A DNA stretch of 64,000 nucleotides from Lomentospora prolificans (lineage: Eukaryota > Ascomycota > Sordariomycetes > Microascales > Microascaceae). Location of the stretch: NCBI GenBank assembly GCA_029532625.1, contig JARFXM010000004.1:4960001-5024000 (forward strand), read 5' to 3'. The translations under genes were made by a program, and so were the position numbers. A model generated the notes under the pieces. It did no database searches and was not told where the DNA came from. It worked only from the letters and a program-made list of their open reading frames with translations. Shown piece after piece: positions 33,307 to 45,007 of the stretch (position 1 is the first letter of the stretch; every line of letters begins with the position of its first letter).

Positions 33307-34845
33307 TGAGGGTGTACAGTCGAAGGCCGGCATTATCTGGTGCTTCTAAGGCATTCTGGACTATAATACATGGGCTACCAGACGGAAGCCGCGACTTGAA
33401 GCTAAGACGTTTCTGGCCAGAGTCATACTACAATACTATATGACGTTGGAAGCGGCAACCTTGAATGAGCCGTGAGTGAAAGAGTTGTGCCGCTCTCTGA
33501 CAATTCGCACATAATACCGCGACATCTTCAACGCTTCGGGGGCCAGTCTTGGTACGTCCTCAAGGACATTGCCTCGCTTACTTTACTCTCATTTCTCCTC
33601 ATCCTGACTTGATGCATCAAACGCTACCCGCGCCCTGTGACCTCAGCACTTTAACGCGTTGCAACGCTCTAATCCAAGAGACTCCCCTCGATCCTTCATC
33701 CCATCTGCAATGTCTAGAACCGCGGTCGTATCTTTCGATATTACCTGTCCAAGGGCCTGGCTAGAGTTGCCGATAAACGAGTTACGCTTACGTGTCAAGC
33801 ATAATCAGACAACAACCACTACTATAGTTTAATGTAGTAGCATAAATATTGTAGTAACTATCACGCCTGTCCACTGAGGAGGAGTTAAAACCAGTCGTGA
33901 ATTGTTTCCGAAGGGGGTTGTAGGTCGTGTTCCTAGGGTTGCTGTGGAAGGCATGGGCTACTTTGTTAAATATCGCGGACTTGAGGGCTTTTGAAGCATA
34001 ACGGCTTTTGGCCGGAATGCAGTTATGGAAAAATCTTAGTCAAGTTTTCTATCGTCGATGATGAATTAAAGAAAGACTCATTAGGTTACTGAAATGCCGT
34101 CTCGCGTGTCAGAACCAAAGATAAGTTGGGAGTAATATCCCCGCGTTTTGGGTTTGGCTGGAGGGCCCCACGTCTAGTCTGGTCATGTGCGACAGCTCCC
34201 CCACAAGCTATTAGCATCAATGAGTGTCGAGCTCTTTCAACTATTGTCAATTCTTCATTTTTTTGTTTTATACTACGACGCTGAGATGCGACAACACACC
34301 TTTAAGCACGATGATGCAAAATAAGCTCCAATTCGAGATCGAAGAGACATCAATCTACCCCAGCTTGCGCCAGGTGCCATCGACTTGAAGAAAAGGTACA
34401 ATCCCTATCAAATCATCTCATCACCTCCAGCAAAACGCAGCTCAGTCTCTTAGTAGTGTGATCGAGGGTCGCCGAGATGCCGTCGATGTATCATAGCCGG
34501 AACGGAATGGATGGCGGTTAACCAACAAACCTCAGCTGAAATTGCACGGAGGTAGGTGCAATGGGGTGACTTATAGAGTGGAACGATAACATTGAACCCT
34601 CTCGACCAGCCTATTGCAGCATCTGGAGCAGCGGCTAGCACAGCTTCAACGCAACCAATCGGTTCCACACGGATATCAACAATGGCATCAAGGCCAGGGC
34701 TGCATCGCGCTATTTCTTGACCTTAGGATAGCAAGATGTAACGATGAGATAACATGTACCAACGGCTAATCACGTCGACCCTTTCAAATGCGGACTAATA
34801 TCGCATACCACGCTACAACCAGAGAACCAGTGAACGCAGCAAACC
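33307..34845. other. Intergenic, no gene recognised
   Basis: 1.5 kb. The 3' part contains a promoter-like region for the aldehyde dehydrogenase fragment. A 72-codon minus-strand frame at 34450-34668 has no known domain. Confidence 0.4.
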
Positions 34846-34982
34846 ATGGCGTCGCCCGTTGAAATCGCCCTCCCAACCGGACGGAAATATCTTCAGCCTA
34901 CCGGCCTGTTCATCAAGGGCCAATATATAGCCAGAACCGGCGACCAGTTCACGGCCTTCAATTCAGCGTACGTTAACGTGAC

Positions 34983-35021
<39 letters not shown>

Positions 35022-35175
35022 ATTGCAACTTCGGTCGCTTCTGCACCTGGGCTGTAGAACCGAGGAAAGAGAATTCTCACTCTCCGGGGAGCATCAGAGG
35101 ACGATGTCAACATTGCCGTGTCTGCTGCCCGAAAGGCCTTCGAAGGCGAGTGGTCGGAGCTGCCAGCCGTCGAGC
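34846..35175 (+). pseudogene. Truncated aldehyde dehydrogenase gene, first two exons only
   Basis: Exon 1 (34846-34967) starts MASPVEIALPTGRKYLQPTG and runs to FTAFNSA, a standard fungal ALDH N-terminus. A GTACGT donor then opens an intron holding a T34 tract and ending at CTGTAG 35057. Exon 2 (35058-35175) continues ATEE and, in a shifted frame, GASEDDVNIAVSAARKAFEG then EWSELPAVER, ending at a GTAAGT donor. Two problems kill the gene: a frameshift near 35067-35075 between ATEE and the GASEDD segment, and the loss of the remaining ~430 residues, including the catalytic Cys and NAD site. The prolyl-hydroxylase gene begins only 240 bp later. Either the rest was deleted or an upstream part was duplicated here. 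Confidence 0.77.
34987..35020. repeat. Homopolymer tract, T34
   Basis: 34 consecutive T within the first intron of the ALDH fragment, a few bases after the donor. It may be an over-expanded polypyrimidine run. The exact length is uncertain in such tracts. Confidence 0.88.
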
Positions 35176-35412
35176 GTAAGTAGGCTGGACGTTGCGCCGC
35201 CGATGCTTTTCCGGGTCGAGAGCGCGTCCCCCACCTGAGCAATTTATCCGGCACGTCGTTACAGTTTGGCGCGCCGATCCTGCAATCCGGTCGAGGACCA
35301 CGCTGTCTTTAAGAACTTGCACCTCAATCCTGTTCATTTTCATAACGCTGAGATCTCACTCTGGAAACAATACATACTACACAAATTGCATCAGGCGTAG
35401 TCCATACACACA

Positions 35413-36237
35413 ATGCCGAGCCTCAGCCAGGTGATAGCGGCAGCGTTCGGCGCGGGCCTAGCGTACGTCGGGCCGAGTGTCTTCGATAAGATATACCCAA
35501 GCCTCGAAGGAATTGTACTTCCCATCAGAACTGCTGAGCCCTGGACCTGCCAACCACATAATTATACGACAGAGTTGATCTCTTTGGATCCACTTCTTAT
35601 CTACATTCATGACTTTGTCAGCCCTGCAGAGGCGACACTAATTATGAAGGCCGGAAAGGACCTGCTCGTTCCATCTCCCATTACAGGCTACGGGTCGAAT
35701 ACCAAGTCGCAGAGTCGCACCTCATGGAGCGCCCCGCTTCCAGATGGCGATCCTGCCGTTGAATGCGTCTTGAAGCGGGCAAACAACTTCATGGGAACTA
35801 TGATGGCCCCCGCGCGCGACGAGATGGGTACCGCGCAGATGGTCCACTACACCGATAGCCAAAAGTTCGACCTGCACCACGACTGGTTCAAGCAGCCTAA
35901 GCTTAAGGACGGCGATGGAGGCCGCAAGAGAATGTACAACCGAGTTGCTACCTTTTTCGTCGTTCTCGAGGCGAACTGCACGGAAGGCGAAACTTATTTC
36001 CCCCATGCGCAAGTTGTCGCGCCGCAGGACAGAGGCCAGCAGAGTCCCATCTGGAGGGAGCATGAAGACGGCGGTTTGGCGTTTAAACCCATCGCCGGAA
36101 ATGCGCTCTTCTGGCCGAACCTCTTGGCTGATGGAAGTGGGAATCTCAAGACTTTACACGCCGGGCTTCCCGTGGGAGAGGGAACGAAAACGGCGATGAA
36201 CATATGGCCCAGGGTGTTCTTTGGGCCTGAGGCTTAG
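35413..36237 (+). CDS. Prolyl 4-hydroxylase-like 2-oxoglutarate/Fe(II) oxygenase
   Basis: 274 residues, single exon. A hydrophobic N-terminal segment (VIAAAFGAGLAYVGPSVF) suggests a signal anchor, and thus an ER or secretory location. The double-stranded beta-helix core has the Fe(II) ligands HxD in FDLHHDWF (His 155, Asp 157) and the distal His 249 in TLHAGLPV, followed by Lys 259 in GTKTAMNIW, which should bind 2-oxoglutarate. MVHYTDSQKFDLHHD and NRVATFFVVLEANCTEGETYF are typical of the P4H alpha-subunit family (P4Hc). It should hydroxylate proline in a peptide or small molecule. Asn-x-Ser/Thr sites (NYT, NCT) are present. Its promoter region overlaps the end of the truncated ALDH gene. Confidence 0.88.
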   Translation: MPSLSQVIAAAFGAGLAYVGPSVFDKIYPSLEGIVLPIRTAEPWTCQPHNYTTELISLDPLLIYIHDFVSPAEATLIMKAGKDLLVPSPITGYGSNTKSQSRTSWSAPLPDGDPAVECVLKRANNFMGTMMAPARDEMGTAQMVHYTDSQKFDLHHDWFKQPKLKDGDGGRKRMYNRVATFFVVLEANCTEGETYFPHAQVVAPQDRGQQSPIWREHEDGGLAFKPIAGNALFWPNLLADGSGNLKTLHAGLPVGEGTKTAMNIWPRVFFGPEA

Positions 36238-38030
36238 GGTTAGCTGTTTCGCACAGGTCTGGAATGGTGAAGACGGGCTCGCACGGCGTAGATACCAATA
36301 CTGGATGATGGTATCTTATCGCGCCGCTCGTCATGTGTTCTGTTCGATTCCTCCTTGGTTTAGTATTGTGTATTCTAGCTTGAACTTGGGCGGCTGTTGC
36401 ATAATAGCCATGAGCAAACCATCGAAGCTATGATATCATGTCAGCTCCCATTCTCTCTAGAACTCGACATGCTTATACCAGTCGCGAATAAAGTAGACGA
36501 GGCCGCCAGAGTCAAGCAACCTAGACGTCGGTACCTCCAAGTAGACTATGGAAAGGACTGGCGAGGCCGCCTATCAAACCGTTTTTTCCCACTAGAACAC
36601 TCATTTATTACTGGTTGATCAACCATATGTTGTTATTCCTTGAGATTGCAGTGTTTTCATGCAGCTGGTACGGTACGCCGCCTGGCTGCATCCGGCATAT
36701 GAGCGCCCCCTTACACTGCTACCAGAGCTGCGTGAAGGATTCTCCTGGACAGGAACAATCCTTGCATGACCCAAGGCCTCCTCCGCAGACAGGACAACTC
36801 AATCTCGTCCCGATACCGCTCCATGCTTGTTAGGAGGTATTCAGAACGCCGGTGCTACTGCGGATCGTCGACCCAGATTTCTTGGGAGCTGCATTTGTTG
36901 AGATATTAATTATAGCATTCACTAGACGACTTATGTCACCACTTCGACTCGCCAGTCTCTTGGTGAGTTCTGAATGACGCGTAGAGAATCTACCTAGATA
37001 GATTCAATGCCTAGCCGAGTCATGATGCCGATGTCCCTACCTATAGTTTGATGGCAGCTCTGATTCTTCAATTCTTTAGTGTAACCGGAAGAGATTGTTT
37101 CCTGGCAACTTGAGTGTTTTGGCCAAGCGTAAATGATGGATATAATAGTATAATATATAAGTCTCCGCCAGCGATTTAATAATTCTTATGCTCTTGGCCC
37201 TGTCTTTGCGAGTGCCGTTAATGGCGCAGTGGTTGCCTACAACATGATCAACAACTCGGGGTTTAGAAAGAATCCGAACTTTCCTTGCTGTTGGATATCA
37301 AAATGGCATAACTGCTTGGAACATCGGCACATTTCCTATGTCTGCTAGATTTTGTCAAATGTTGTGTATATGTTGTGAAACAAATGGGACGCGATCGTAT
37401 TTGTCCGGTGCTTTACAAATGTCTGGGGATTGTGGCCTAGATACCCTGTGTATGTTTGATTTTAGCCTTTCTTTCGTCCCCTTGTCGCTAAATATCGCTC
37501 CAATTTCGTGGAAAGTTGGCTCGAAGTCTTGTGTCGAATAATATTACCCTGAGGCTTCCATGAGTTGGCGCGGCGGTTTGCCTCACTGGGGGCACGTTCA
37601 GCTTAACTTTCCATTCTCCGGATGGTCTGAATGTTCGGTCATCACTCGCCGGCCAGCGGTCAGGGATACCCCCGAGCATGGGATCGGATCGGCTGGATCT
37701 TAATAATAGGAGGCAGGCAGTGCCCAGATCGCGCATTTGTTGGGCGTGATTCAGGGATGCTATACCGCAAGATCTTAGATCCGGTTCAACTAAATCCTAA
37801 TAGGCACGTAACTCATTGGCCTTATGAGTGGATTTCACATTCACGATGCCTAGTTTTATTTTGACGGAGGTAAATATGGGTGTTTGTGACGATCCAGGCA
37901 TAAGGATCGTTGGGTTAACTCATCCTGACTCAAGAAAGAGGGGAACTGCGGAAGCATAGGAGTTCTGAATAGCGACAGCCAAGGCGTCGTGGCTTCAGTA
38001 ACGGTTTGCGGATCGACCCTGCCAGTGGCA
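36238..38030. other. Gene-free stretch
   Basis: 1.8 kb with scattered short ORFs (for example 36615-36833, 37338-37541, 37631-37864), none with a domain. Nothing further is recognised. Confidence 0.4.
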
Positions 38031-39180
38031 AGGAGGCGGTCCATGAAGGCAGCGTATGACCATGAGGCTGCTCAGTATAACGGAATGGGACCACCAGGTG
38101 GCTGGGTTTGTCGGGATCGACTCGCTTTTACCCAGGAGAAGGGGATTATATCTAAGCACGCCGAAGCTCGAAAAGGTGGATTGGGCAGTTTTGGAATGTA
38201 CCTGTACGTGTCTATCTGTGAGTCGCCCTGCCGTGTCGAGACGCCCAAGTGTCTGGGGGCGGAGAGCTCCAACTACTAGACACATTGGACACACCAAGTA
38301 ACTTCATCAATGTACGCTTTCCAGCCTTCTTCGACGAAGACCACGCATTGCCTCTTGATACCATGCATGCGGCAGTGGATTGGGAGGGAAAGATACCGCT
38401 GGAACACATCAAAATCGACTTTTATCCGTATTAGTATATCTCGCAGAGAAAAATCGAATGTGGGATCGTGTCGATACTTCAGCGGAAGGATTCGGACGCA
38501 CTGGCATTCAAGTACCACGCTTCATGCAGTTATGCCAAAACGCCGTCACCGGAGCTGATGCTGCGCGGCCATTTATCGGGCGTTGAGAGCGATGCAGAGA
38601 GTGTGGTTGAGCTCGACGGAGATCCAAAATTCAACAACACCATGGCCTACTTCAACATTATGCCATAACAGATCTATGCGCCGCGCCCCGCGCGCACCAT
38701 GGGCCACATGATAGTACCATTGATGGAAATTCCGACGCCATAGAGCTTCCCCTGGTCGAATCTCTCAGCTGTAAAGATTTCTACTCGTTCAGTGAGCACC
38801 GTCCTGCTTAGGCGGAGCAAAAACTTTTGTCTTTCCTAAGAATCACAGTCTCAAAGGCGTCTTCTGTGGTGTCCCAGTGGAGGCTGACTCCAAGGTTACC
38901 ATCAGTGGATCTGAGGTTTGGTGGCGCCGCCACAATAGTTTTTCGGGCAAGATTAGTATATCACCTCCATGATCTTGCGGGTGTTTCTGTCTAAGAATGG
39001 GCTGCGCAGCGGTCCGGAGACCGTTTGAAGGGCCTCTTGCTGCAATGTCCCAAACTAGAAGCTGACTCCCCTTGGCGTTGAGCGCAGCTATTGCGGGATC
39101 GCAACAGTGATGAGAAAGGGCTCTGAAGTCTTGGCCTTGTCGGGCGGCATGGGCGTGGGCGTCTCGGGTCTCAAGCTCTA
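38031..39180 (+). pseudogene. Possible decayed gene of unknown family
   Basis: A plus-strand frame runs from 38249 to 38671 with a single TAG at 38432. It gives protein-like sequence on both sides (LLDTLDTPSNFINVRFPAFF before the stop; ESDAESVVELDGDPKFNNTM after). An upstream piece in another frame (LYLSTPKLEKVDWAVLE, about 38145) and later pieces (RFGGAATIVF, about 38915; LKGLLLQCPKLEADSPW, about 39030) share a leucine-rich, F-box-tail-like look. I cannot name the family. The call of a broken gene is an inference from frame continuity and composition. Confidence 0.35.
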
Positions 39181-39249
39181 AGACAAGAGAAGAAGCGGCA
39201 CTCTTTGATTACAAGGTTCTGACATCTCATCAGTATTATGGATTTTCGA

Positions 39250-39905
39250 ATACCCAGTCTCGCTTCCTTAGATCAGGCTAGTGTCCAATGAGTATAAGAG
39301 TCAGAATACTAGCTACAACCCCAACAGAATAAGAATCAATGCGCACACCGTCTTGAACGTCATCCGTGCTGATACTCCAACTCAGAGACAAACTGTCACG
39401 AGAATGGCGAACGCAATGCAAACCGAATCAGCCTCCTGTTGGGATCCTCGGCAATGTAAACGCCTCATCCTACAGGTAGAGACAGCGGATCTTCCCCACA
39501 CCTAAATTCACGGTGCGTCTTCTTAGGAGGCCGCTCGACGTCAACGAACTCCAGTATTTTCTTCTGACTCCAAGAACGAATGCATGAAAACTTTAGGATT
39601 CAGGGGATACTGCACAACGTCTGGAGGGCACGGTCGGTAGGAATATTTTCCGCTATATACCTCCTTTATTGGTGGAATCGAGTCAGGATCAATGTTGCCG
39701 AAACACTCTCGTGACTTTTATCGGAGCATAAGTTCAAACTGCCGCCAATGTATTTTAGTTCCACGCCGGATGTAACTCATGCCACCGGGACGGCCTTTCC
39801 TTGACAAATTGGATATTCTTGGGAATAATGAATACGCCTCTCGGACTTTATGAAACAGCACTTCATCATGTCTGACATTTGTTAGGTCAACATTGCGCAT
39901 CCTTG
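39250..39905 (-). pseudogene. Possible decayed membrane-protein gene, C-terminal part
   Basis: On the minus strand, LFHKVREAYSLFPRISNLSR (39850 area), GNIDPDSIPPIKEVYSGKYS (39690 area), FVDVERPPKKTHREF (39540 area) and a final hydrophobic VVASILTLILIG (39300 area) follow one another in changing frames. This order resembles a fungal family with a globular region and one or two C-terminal membrane helices. The family name is unknown to me. Frameshifts and stops occur throughout. An ORF at 40479-40805 (minus) could be an upstream part. Confidence 0.35.
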
Positions 39906-41453
39906 TACGAGTGATGCTTGTGTTGATACAGAGGAGCAGATACCGCTTTGTCTCGGTCTGTGAGTTGAGAATGAAGGTTCACCCCCTTCTGACTGTGCTG
40001 TCGATGTCTTGTGAACAGTTGCTAGAATCTCTAAAGGTCAAATACCGAGAGTGAGACCTGGGGTGTTGACAACAACTGGGAGGCAGAACCTCCGTCGGAA
40101 CAACTGGCGGATTCCGTTCCGAAATCGGACAAAATCTGCCGCTTATGGGGCAAATTTCGCTGCGGCATACAGGTCACTTTGAGGTACTTAGATGCTTAAT
40201 TGTTTCTTACATCTCTGGGAAAACGTGTGTGTTAGGATGTTGCGGTAGCTTCGTTTGATATGAGATGCCCTCTCGTGGTCGTTTGCGCAATGACTCGAAT
40301 GCGGCCCCAATTGCCCTCCTGATGTAACATTGAATCCCTGAAAGGGAGATTGACATAGGTGGGATGGGGAATCATAAGTCCAATTTCAGGTTGTGTCCAG
40401 GTTCGCATTACTCTGACATGTCTTGGGGGTCTGTAAGCATTCCTCCGTCCACGGCTTTATCTCCGTATAGGATTATCCCTAGGCCGCGACCAAACCAAAT
40501 TCCGGCTTGGAGGATCGACAATATGACATGGATTTCAATATATTAGGTGGTACGGCATCTGTACCCATGCTGATGCCTGGTGAAGTGCTCCGCGCCTGGA
40601 TATTATGACGAGCTCTCAAGTGGTTCCGCTGAATCGCGCTGATATTCCTGAATAGGCTTTCCCACTCTTTCTGCACCCCATGTGTAGGTGGCATTGAACT
40701 ATTTCCATAACGGGAGAGAGTCACCAAACTGATCTGCAGGGGTATCTCTGGTGTGTCTGGATGCGTACATATTTTTGTCGGTATTGCTGGCGACGCCAGT
40801 TCCACTAGGTACTGTTGAAAGATGACTTGGATCCAGAAGGCTCCTCAGGCTGGAAGTGGAAACTCGCTCCCGCCAAAGAATGCTCCAAAAGCTGCCATAA
40901 GCTTATTTTATACACTCTCCTTGACCCCTATCATTTACGTGCACGCGTTTGTGCCTTAAGCTCTGGTGTCTTGTTTCCACTCTGCATCTCAAAAGCCCGG
41001 TAATGTTTGGAATACCCCGCAAGAGCGCAAGAAAATCTCTTACTACGACCTGTTGTTCTTCCCTCAACTTTCCCCCTTAAGAAACATGGACATCTCTCAT
41101 TCTCTATTTCCCAAAGCAAGCAAAAGCTGCTTCTTCGCCCATATTAACAGCCGACGATCGCGTCTACGGAGATCACCGCCACGTGCACATCCCTCCCCTC
41201 GGCCATTCACGGAGGAGACTTTCTGACTTTGGCGAATTTGATCACTCTGCCATTCCGTTAGAGACAGAAGAATGGCCAGTAATCATCACAGGCTCCAGCA
41301 CGGTCTTGGGCGCCCTTCTCGGTTTCTATGGGGGCGGCAACATATCTTACAGCCTGGCCTTGCACTTCGCCAGAGATTAAACATGCCCGAGTACATTATA
41401 TCAACAGATCGACCAGAACGATCCACCCAAATCACTCAAAAGCCTTTCAGTCC
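39906..41453. other. Gene-free stretch
   Basis: 1.5 kb with no intact gene. A 65-codon plus frame at 41183-41380 contains WPVIITGSSTVLGALLGFYG, which looks coding and perhaps membrane-associated, but it has no start context or continuation and may be a relic. Confidence 0.35.
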
Positions 41454-42089
41454 CTAAACCTTGCGAGCAACAATAAAAGGGCGACAATCGTTCCCTTTCG
41501 ACGCATGTAACTCATTCTCGAGAATCTCAAAACCCGCAGCCTTGATCTGCTTGACTAGCTCCGGCTCGCGGAATGACAATACACTCGGGGCCAGCCTAAG
41601 AGCCTTCATAGCAGGCAAAGCCAGCCTTATCAGGAAGTTCATCTGGCCAATACAAGCGGTCTTGGAAATAAACAGTCCGCCATTGTCGAGAAGCGAATGC
41701 ACGCTCCGTAGCGTCTCCGGCAGATCACGTACGAGATGCAGGTAATTGAACCCTAGGACAGCCTTGAACCGCGCATCCTCGGCCGCTATCGTTTCAGCAG
41801 ATGCTACTCGGAATGAGAGGCCTGGAATAGGTGACACGGTATTCTTGTCGTTGGCGATCTGGATCATGGTCGGCGAGATGTCCGTCGCTAGGTAGGTTTG
41901 GACGGCTGAAGCTAGGCGCAGAGCAGTGGAGCCGGAACCGCAGCCCAACTCGAGGATGCTGTCGGTGGGTTTTAGATATTCGGAAGTTCGGTCGAGTGTC
42001 CGCCGGTAGCCTGCCTCGTCAGAGACCGGCTTCTGGGCGTAAGACTTTGCATGGCTATCCCAGAATTGGGCATCAGTCTCGATAGACAT
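41454..42089 (-). CDS. Class I SAM-dependent methyltransferase (small, UbiE-like)
   Basis: 211 residues, single exon on the minus strand. It starts MSIETDAQFWDSHAKSYAQK, a common opening of methyltransferase domain 11/25 proteins. SAM motif I is ILELGCGSGSTALRLA (45-60), the acidic loop after beta2 is YLATDISPTMIQIA, motif II/post-II is VLGFNYLHLVRDLPETLRSV, and LLDNGGLFISKTACIGQMNF is the beta5 segment. The length is near the minimum for the fold, and the C-terminus ends normally (GNDCRPFIVARKV). It should methylate a small molecule; the substrate is unknown. It is divergent from the SDR gene 2.1 kb away, and a functional link is only speculative. Confidence 0.88.
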   Translation of the reverse strand: MSIETDAQFWDSHAKSYAQKPVSDEAGYRRTLDRTSEYLKPTDSILELGCGSGSTALRLASAVQTYLATDISPTMIQIANDKNTVSPIPGLSFRVASAETIAAEDARFKAVLGFNYLHLVRDLPETLRSVHSLLDNGGLFISKTACIGQMNFLIRLALPAMKALRLAPSVLSFREPELVKQIKAAGFEILENELHASKGNDCRPFIVARKV

Positions 42090-44206
42090 GGTGTCTTGAT
42101 GATTTCTCGAATAAACCAGCGCTGTGATTTGCAGAACTTTCTCTTCCTACGATAGGAGTAGGTCTGGCTGCGCTGCTTCGAAATTGCCGGATAGACAACA
42201 GGCCTTGAGCCTAGGGCTCACCAGGCAATCAACCACTTTGTTTACGCCCAACGACCAAATTAATACATTATTCCTAGCCCAGTAGCATCAGGTTGCTTTC
42301 CCTGGAAAAGTGTGCTTTCTATACTCCTAATAATAGCATGCCAAACGTTCACCTTTGCTACTACCTCTTGGCAGTAGTTCTTGAGCGGTGGGCCATGATA
42401 GTATTCCTAATACAGCACTGCTGCCCTGGCGGTTGACCAGAGTTGACGCCCATGTGTTTGTTTGATGGCTGCCAGACTTGATAAGAGAAGGAAAAAACGA
42501 TAGAAAACCTTCGCCCCAGGCCCGGGTGATCATTTAGCTGGAAGAATACCAGTATATCGTCAGAGCTTGCCAACTAGAGGACGACCTTCTCTTCTTGCGG
42601 TTGGGCTAATCTATACTATGAATTCATAAACTTTTAATTCCTACCTACTCCGGCTTGCGAGAATATTGGTCTGTCCTTGACTGTTTACCTGATCTTCGCT
42701 CAAGTGAAGCACGTAGGCCAAAATTGCGGTCGCCACAGGACCGTGATGCTCTGGCGGCACATCGATGCCAGAGTCAGCAAGCATTTGTACCAGCCGAGCG
42801 CCAGAAGCCAGTAGAAACTGAATATCCCTAGTGTCTAATGGCTGTCGTCCGTCAGAAAACTCGAGATCGGTGATGACTTGCATAATTATTATGCTGATCT
42901 CTGCCTTGATGAGCTCTCCATGGCTCTCAACATAAGCCAGTTCTACCCTTCTTCAGGCGCGATCGATGCCACTCTTCCAATCAAAATAACACCATCCTCA
43001 TTAAAAGCTATGCTTTGTGATATATTTGAATCTGTTGAACCGTAGTTGCGACGTATAACTCTGGCTGTTTTGAAGCTGTCCCACTTCCCGAGTTTTTTAC
43101 GCGCGTGTACGCGTGTTGATAATGTTGCTTAAGGCGGAGGAGTCGGAGAGCGCGACTATTCAGCAAGGATTATAGTATTGTCAATAAAGTTCGTCTGCCT
43201 GCCATTGATCTTGGAGTGCAAATGCCTCTGCGGGCCGTGGGTTAATAGTTGTATAATCGCCTCGGACCATCTTTTGATATATCATCCGTTGCTACCACAG
43301 GCCAAAGGATAGGGGTTAAAAGATATATTAGCATTCGGAAAGCTCTTTCGGATATGTGCAGCAGCCGGAGGTCAAAGCCGCCCGTGCCGATAATGACAAT
43401 CTTGTCCATTGAGATGGCTGTAGTGGCAGAACGACTAATTACCCGTGGAGCATGACATTGACGATGCTAAGAGTTTGAACGATGGAAGCAATTCACTTCT
43501 CACGTTGTACAAAATATATACAGGTGACAGGTGGTCGCGCAATACTCAGACTGAGCAAAATCAGCAAGATGAAGCTGAGGCAGGTAGAATGGCATAGCAG
43601 AATCAAATCAAGTCGGTACAAACTTACGAGTCGCCTCGCGGTGAGCACCTGACATTTGGAATGTTCAGCCCGTGGCTGGCGCGGCGGGTTTCATAAACCT
43701 GTGCACAGCGGTCTCGTCCTATGACGTCTGGGCACTCTTCCAAACCATACTCGCATCATACGTTTGTCTCCTAATCTCACTTCTGTGACATAATCCATCG
43801 CTTACTTACGCGGTATTTATCCATGTTCAGCACTTGAATCATTTCATAGACTTCGCAGGCGGCCGGAGATTAGGCGTTAACTCCAATTTCTGAAATGTTG
43901 TGCTCGGCAATACGGGCGTTAAGGTACTAAACCAATCCACATATTATGGCTCCGCGCCTAGGCTTAAATTTAGGCTTCCCGAGTTTCCCTGCGGTAGGAT
44001 TCAATCAGAAGCCACCACCTTCCTCATTCATGTGGGCTTCGGGTATCTAAAGTAAAGTATACGGGGGCAGAACGGACTTAAGCGGGGATATGTAAGCGAC
44101 TCAGACCAACCCGCCAATATTAAAGGCAGCGAGCCATCCTCATAGCCTGGCGATAAGTTACTGGATAACACTATCATATCACTTTTCAGACCTCATTGAA
44201 ACAATA
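42090..44206. other. Divergent intergenic region, no gene recognised
   Basis: 2.1 kb between the small methyltransferase (minus) and the SDR (plus). An 80-codon minus frame at 42641-42883 has protein-like composition but no known domain. Frames at 42327-42573 (minus) and 43249-43455 (plus) are unremarkable. Confidence 0.4.
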
Positions 44207-45007
44207 ATGGCGTCGAAAATCATTCTTATAACAGGCATGTGCTCGTCGGACCAGAAAGTTCCTTGAAGAGTTTCGAGCTGACCAAGGCAAAATGTAGGCG
44301 CCAATTCGGGCGTCGGCTTCTCGACGGCAAAGGTCATTTCGCAGGCCTCGTCCGAGTACCATGTTATTCTAGCTGGTCGATCCCCCGAAAAGATTGAGAA
44401 GGCAAGGTCCGAACTAGGTGCCGCAAACCCCAAGGGTAGCCTATCTACCGTGCACCTGGACGTTCTCGACAACGATTCGATAAAGAAGGCAGCCGCCAGC
44501 GTCGAACAGCAGTTTGGACGGCTAGACGTCCTGATCAACAACGCTGGAGTCGCCTCTTCGGATACCAACGTGGAGAAGAACTTCCGGTTGGTCCTAGAGA
44601 CCAATGTCACGGGCCCGGCGCTCGTATCGGATGCGTTCAGACCACTACTCCAAAAGTCCGGGAACGCATACTCGATCTATGTCACCAGCGGGCTTGGTTC
44701 CTTGGCTCGACAGAGCGAATATAATATCCCGCCGGTATGGATCTCGTATTGCGCAAGTAAAGCCGCCTTGAACATGGTGATGCTGAACGAAATGAAATTT
44801 CATGGCTCGCCCACGTTCAAATGTTTCTGCGTATGTCCAGGGCTAGTTGTATCGAATCTTCGGGGCACCGGGGAGTTGGAAAGGTCGGCGTGGGGTCGGG
44901 CTGCCGATCCCGATGTTTCGGGGCAAACTCTTTTAGCGATCGTGGAAGGAAAGCGAGATGGCGACGTTGGCAAAGTGCTTCATAAGGATGGCGTCTACCC
45001 TTGGTAG
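44207..45007 (+). CDS. Short-chain dehydrogenase/reductase (SDR)
   Basis: Two exons: a 28-nt exon 1 (44207-44234) and 44298-45007, giving 245 residues. The joining intron (44235-44297) begins with GCATGT and ends with TGTAG. This GC-AG junction is the only one that restores the cofactor motif. The classical SDR features are TGANSGVG (9-16), the acidic turn LDVLD (about 63-67), NNAG (90-93), catalytic Ser 140 (VTSGLGS) and YCASK (Tyr 160, Lys 164). The Arg in LAGRSPEK after beta2 points to NADP(H). The post-catalytic PGLV segment is also present. It should oxidise or reduce a carbonyl/alcohol; the substrate is unknown. Confidence 0.87.

Noticed and set aside
44179..44610. 143-codon minus-strand open frame
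   Set aside because: Antisense of the SDR exon 2 and intron; no domain.
41454..45007. Divergent methyltransferase/SDR pair as a biosynthetic unit
   Set aside because: They are 2.1 kb apart and no core enzyme lies nearby; pairing may be chance.
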